Part shown: one piece after another, positions 59,714 to 64,000 of the stretch
Layout: each line of letters opens with the position of its first letter
Numbering within the stretch: position 1 is the first letter of the stretch
Assembly: GCA_023525715.1 (NCBI GenBank)
Contig: CM042013.1
Span: 69,040,494-69,104,493 of the forward strand
DNA from: Cichorium intybus
Taxonomy: Eukaryota > Streptophyta > Magnoliopsida > Asterales > Asteraceae
Direction: 5' to 3'
DNA length: 64,000 nt
Notes under the pieces: model-generated
Seen by the model: only the letters and a program-made list of their open reading frames with translations
Database searches by the model: none
Told to the model about the DNA's origin: nothing
Made by a program: the position numbers and the translations under genes

Positions 59714-62700
59714 TTAGTTGTACAAAAAACGGAAGGCTCCATACTTGGACACTTGTAGTAGAGCAGGCTCAACATTTGCAAAATCTTTTTCTTGCAAGGA
59801 AGTAGAGAGGTCATCAACAGAGAAAGGTATGCTGCATTTAAGAACACGGTCATTAATTCTTCATGGAATTTCATTCTTTACTTAACATTTATCTGATTAG
59901 GTAATCAGATATAAAAACTAGACAAGAGGGTCATTTTGTTATATATTTATGAGGGCAGAATAATCAAAATAAGTTTCTTCGAATTCGTTTTGTTTTAGGA
60001 CCAAAAAGATCTAAGAGATTATGTATTTGCAATAGTTAGAAAATACTACAAAAGCAAAACTATAAGTTGTTGCTAATTGAACTTGTTTTTCGGCTATTTC
60101 TCAGATCTCTACCGTATAATTTCTAATGTTTCTACTCATGTGAAATAGCATTAACCAAAGGGGGCATTAAAAATTATACCGGGAATTATCGTCTAATAGA
60201 AAGGAATTACTGCTAGCATCATCAGAATCTTTTTTCATTAGTATCCTCAGGCTTGACATAACCTGGTGAAAGATAACATAATGAAAAGCTAATTTATATA
60301 AGATAATACCCAAATAGTTTTAGTTCCTTAAACATGAAACTTGACATGTAGCACTTACATTTGAGGATACTCTCCCATCGCTGTTGTCACCCCAATAAAG
60401 AGTCCATAATAGATACAACTGTTGGCGGCTTAGAATCTACGTATAAATATAAAAGTTTAGGTTGAAAAACTTTACTTCAATTGAAAAGTTAATGGTGGCC
60501 GTTGGTAGTCTTCATGGATGGACTAGTGGATGTGTTTTTTTTTGTAAGATCAGTTAATTTATTAAAATGCATTGACGTTTAGGAGGCCTTGTTTGGCGTG
60601 CAATTTGCTAAGTTGGTGCATTTGTTGAGATCTTGAATCTATTGGTTATAGATTAATTACTCATGCACTACAAGATTTTAAATGTGGTATGATGTTTAGA
60701 AAGGTATTTTAGCATGCCATCTAGTTATTTGTTTGTTATGCATGACCTATTTATGTCATTGTGAGAAGGGGATGTTGGAATTTGTTTCCAACAATAACCT
60801 TGGTGAGATTGCACATACAAATATGTCAAAACTCAACATTTTCAAATGTGTTTATATCAATATTACCATATTTCAAAAGAATGTGAGTGTAGGATTGAGA
60901 ACCCACTCTATGGCTACAACTTATGATGTCATAATTTTGTGTGCATGAGAGAGAGAGAAAGAGAAGAGAGAGACTTACTGGACATAAATCATTACTGAAT
61001 TTGTCATATGTTAGCATGCGCTTTTCATCTATAGTCTGTCAGCCACAAATATATTTGAATAAGATTGACACAGCATCATGGGCCACATAAGTAAATAATT
61101 TAATTTAAAATTAGGTAAAAGGAAAAAAAATTATGGTGTGTGTTTGTAAAAAAAAATTAGAACCAAAAAAATATAATTGCATGTAATTTGGTTGAATTAA
61201 CAAACCTTTGGTTGACCTAAATTGTTTTCCCCTCTCATCACCACATATCTCCCCTATAATTAGTTCATGTATTTTAATTTTTTTTAAGTTATATTGTTAT
61301 AAGTGGGATTTTATGTTTATTAAAATCAAAATCAAAATTCATAACTTTTTCATTTATAAATAGAGACCAGTGTTGGTTCTTTTTCATATATGTTTCTTAT
61401 TTTTCATATAAATGTAGACAAAATAAACTAACAAAATTTTTTATTTTCTAATAAATTTCAATTTATTTTACATCAAAATTAATGAAATTCGATTTTAAAT
61501 TACTCATTTATTTAATAAACCAATAAAAATTAAATTGATTGGGTTGTGTATGTGGAGGAGATAGATAATATTTGTGTGATAACTAGTTGGGTTGATTCAG
61601 ATTTTAGTAAAAATAGTTTAAAGTGCAACTTAATTGGTTGGTACAAACTTACCAAGAACCCAATGGCCTGTCTAATATGCTTAAGTTTATCCCAAGCTGA
61701 ACCAGCATACTGAATAAAAAAAATATATTTTCAGATTATAGAATAGCCAAATAAGACTTAGCTGAACATATTGCCAAACAAATACTTAAACAGTTATAAC
61801 TTGAACCCATCTTAAATGCAGCGTTTTTAGGCTATACATACATCTTAAAAAAAACTGTAAAAGTTGACACTAAATATTGCTGATCAACCTACAAATATTA
61901 CATGCTACCATTGCCATATATATGCTCTAGAAAAGAGTTTATTACTCCACCAGCATATAGTATCAACAAAAAATCATGATGACTTCTAAGAAGACCTCTA
62001 TTGTATATGTACGTATTTATATCTATATATGCGTAAGTATGCATGCACATAACTATATGTGTATGTATGCAAGTACTACATATGTATTCATGTATAATAA
62101 AACTCGATCAACAATCTTTTGACCAGTATGCCTTACATAACAATATAGCATAGGTCCGCCCATGGCTTTAAGAGCTCTGGAGTGAGAGAAAGAACAATTT
62201 TAGATTATACAATACGGATGAGCTGACCCATGGTCCGTTCTAGATGGTTTACATGTGAAATTGTGAATGTAATTTGTTGCAGTATAATGCAAAGTGTGTC
62301 CATACTATAACCACATGAAACAATTGTTTATAATGACACAAGTGAAATTATGTATGGGGCTCCTTCATTGATTTAATACTTCAATGAGCGTGTTGTTTGA
62401 AAAGAATTTCCATCTTGCATACATGCATTGTCAGGTATTTACTCCTCTAAATAACTTATCTTTGTTCTTTAAAGTCAATGTCTGCTTTCGACGTGTTCCC
62501 AACAACACATAATGTAATACCTACTAAGAGAATGTAAAAGCTTCTGGTAGTTGCATGTTTTTGACAAAAGATGAGAGAAATATTAGAAAAAAAGATCTAA
62601 TTTTTGTTCTTTTTTCTCATATTTGGTCAAACTAATGCTTGATGATATTTCACTCCATATAAAGTTCCCTTACTTATTCAGACCACTACAAGCAAGTACA

Positions 62701-63034
62701 ATGCTATCTATGGAAATATGTGTCACACAAAAAAAAATATACACAACATCATAAAGGTGAGAACAAAGCATTACCATTTCTTTCACCAGAATACACCAAT
62801 GCTCCAACTCTGCTAAACCTGCTTTCATATATTCCCCATTGCTGATGGTACACCACTCCTGGCCCCGAAGAAGACTACAGGTTAAAGAAAATGGCAAATT
62901 AATATCTATGATAGAAAAACCAAGAAACTGACACAAAAAAACGAAAGTTGAGTAACCAAATACCTATTGAAGAGTTCCATATTGATACATGAGAAAATTT
63001 GAGCAAATATCTTCTGAATAATTATGGAAGGCAC
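59714..63034 (-). CDS. Class XI myosin, C-terminal globular tail (seven exons, 5' part missing)
   Basis: Plant class XI myosins are actin motors that drive organelle movement; their C-terminal dilute-like globular tail binds cargo. Exons on the minus strand, 5' to 3': 62964-63034 (VPSIIIQKIFAQIFSCINME...), 62775-62874 (SNGEYMKAGLAELEHWC), 61653-61709 (YAGSAWDKLKHIRQAIGFL), 60979-61035 (TIDEKRMLTYDKFSNDLCP), 60359-60436 (ILSRQQLYLLWTLYWGDN), 60180-60262 (SSLRILMKKDSDDASSNSFL, LDDNS) and 59714-59831 (IPFSVDDLSTSLQEKDFANV to RFLYN and stop). Every junction is GT-AG, phases agree and no stop interrupts the 564 coding bases. Conserved tail motifs are all present, but some segments diverge (QEWCTI for the usual ECCSF; WGDNSDGRVSSN for WDDKYGTHSVSPD). 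The head, IQ and coiled-coil exons are not visible, and a retrotransposon fragment lies 160 bp upstream, so this may be a truncated pseudogene or the end of a gene extending past the window. Confidence 0.88.
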
Positions 63035-63189
63035 CTGAAATGAAACTATATGAGAAAACTTGGCAAAAGTATCATCTAAAAGTTCCAATCCACTGTTATC
63101 AAATATTAAGAAATTTACTATATGTTTGTATGAATTGTGACGATCAGAATTCTTGTATCCATGAATACCAATTAACCGAACAATTGTGG

Positions 63190-63503
63190 TTCTAGAAAAG
63201 AACTTCGGTATACAACATGTTTCATGAATCAGACCTACGAAACAGGCTTGTTGATCCGGCACTCAAGGTTTCATTGTTGGATGTAAATATAGATGAGGGG
63301 TTGACGTTTGTAAAAGAGTCCGAATATGTCCTTGATTGGAAAGATATATAAGAAACTCTGGAATAAGAAGAGGTGTTGGTTCAAATTTTATTGCGACACC
63401 ATTACGTGGCTGATGAGACATAGGAACCACAGGGGAAGTTACATTGGTTGAAAGTACATTACATCAAAGGGAAATGTGAGATGTGTAGTGGCATGTATGA
63501 ATG
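63190..63503 (+). pseudogene. Chromovirus pol C-terminus (integrase end and chromodomain-like) fragment
   Basis: The plus strand reads SVYNMFHESDLRNRLVDPAL, then KVSLLDVNIDEGLTFVKESE, YVLDWKDI, a stop, and EEVLVQILLRHHYVADET, a stop, EPQGKLH. This follows the family pattern VHNVFHVSxLRKxxxDP, then ILDRKxxxLRNKxIPLVKVxW, then EATWE at the end of chromovirus polyproteins. At least three stops make it dead. No LTR was recognised to its right, so it is an isolated remnant. Confidence 0.8.
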
Positions 63504-63820
63504 AAGTTCAAAAGAAAAAGAACTAGTATTTCAAAGTACATTGACTTAATTAGTTAATTGCCTCGAGAGACAAAACATGCACATTGGAAGGGCGTTTCTA
63601 TAGATTTGGAACTCAAAGAAACTTAGAAAGGTTGTAAAGAGAGATTTAAGGTGATTTCCTAAAAGGATAAATTTGGAACACGACTTGGCCATAGGGACAG
63701 GCTATAAACTCGTAGCCCTATGCCAATGCACAATCACCACTACGTTAGCATCAGCCCTTGGCATGTTAGAAAAGTACATACTACATCTTGGGTAAAATGT
63801 GAACACACACACACACACAC

Positions 63821-63892
<72 letters not shown>

Positions 63893-64000
63893 ACACACAC
63901 CCTATGCACACGTTACAAGAAGCATGATGTCATGGATGATGCACATACAGAATTTTCTTTCAATGTGTTGAGAAGAGTGTTGAGGTGATTAAGAATGCCT
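63504..64000. other. Intergenic with a (CA)n(TA)n(CA)n microsatellite at 63804-63900
   Basis: Simple repeats: about 9 CA units, about 33 TA units, then about 5 AC units. The remaining sequence shows no gene; no upstream myosin exon could be identified here. Confidence 0.6.

Overview
This 64 kb window looks like gene-poor, AT-rich plant nuclear DNA, most likely from a eudicot. The evidence is the set of plant-type LTR retrotransposons (Athila and chromovirus Gypsy lineages, Tork-like and Ale-like Copia), a tRNA-derived SINE, plant DNA transposons (Harbinger, hAT and CACTA remnants) and plant-type spliced genes. The retroelement styles made me think of an asterid such as Asteraceae, but that is a guess. 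I see no bacterial operons, CRISPR array, rRNA gene or organelle genes.

Only two cellular genes are convincing. An HSP70 gene (minus strand, 7623-9578) has one 96-bp intron and encodes a 619-residue, divergent cytosolic-type chaperone that ends before the usual Gly-rich/EEVD tail. At the right edge, seven small, phase-consistent exons on the minus strand (59714-63034) encode the C-terminal globular tail of a class XI myosin. Its upstream part is outside the window or replaced: a chromovirus integrase-end fragment lies about 160 bp upstream of the first visible exon. A short broken FKBP fragment (26200-26326) is the only other recognisable piece of a host gene.

Layout. 1-3268: leader and 5' LTR of a minus-strand retroelement that split a Harbinger-type transposase pseudogene (3269-3940). 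3944-7500: decayed repeats, with a Copia RT/RNase H fossil and an LTR-like piece. 7500-10471: HSP70 and a CTT/CT microsatellite. 11384-11541: a tRNA-derived SINE with 9-bp target duplications. 12535-13171: PBS and LTR of a minus-strand Copia-like element. 13172-17148: mostly unrecognised. 17149-24256: the 3' end and LTR of an old chromovirus, into which a young Tork-like Copia (19078-24246, TSD GGTCG) inserted. 25461-26817: a Tourist-like MITE, the FKBP fragment and a CACTA-like end. 27897-36800: remnants of a Copia 3' end and of a non-autonomous Gypsy. The latter is split by a Copia-like LTR that carries two related TIR elements sitting in (TA)n microsatellites. 38407-39163: a hAT-type MITE. 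39321-51291: a complete 12-kb Athila element (TSD ACAAC) with an intact gag-pol, a second frameshifted ORF and its own internal promoter. 51687-52411: a tandem duplication. 52670-59346: an old chromovirus on the minus strand, broken by a young, coding-intact Ale-like Copia (54025-58819, TSD GATCT). 59714-64000: myosin exons, the chromovirus fragment and a CA/TA microsatellite.

The window is therefore a nested transposon cluster between two genes. The most interesting signals are the shared palindrome-plus-TATA design of the Athila LTR and its internal promoter, the pair of related elements targeting (TA)n arrays, the divergent HSP70 and the spliced myosin tail. I found no clearly new multi-gene system.
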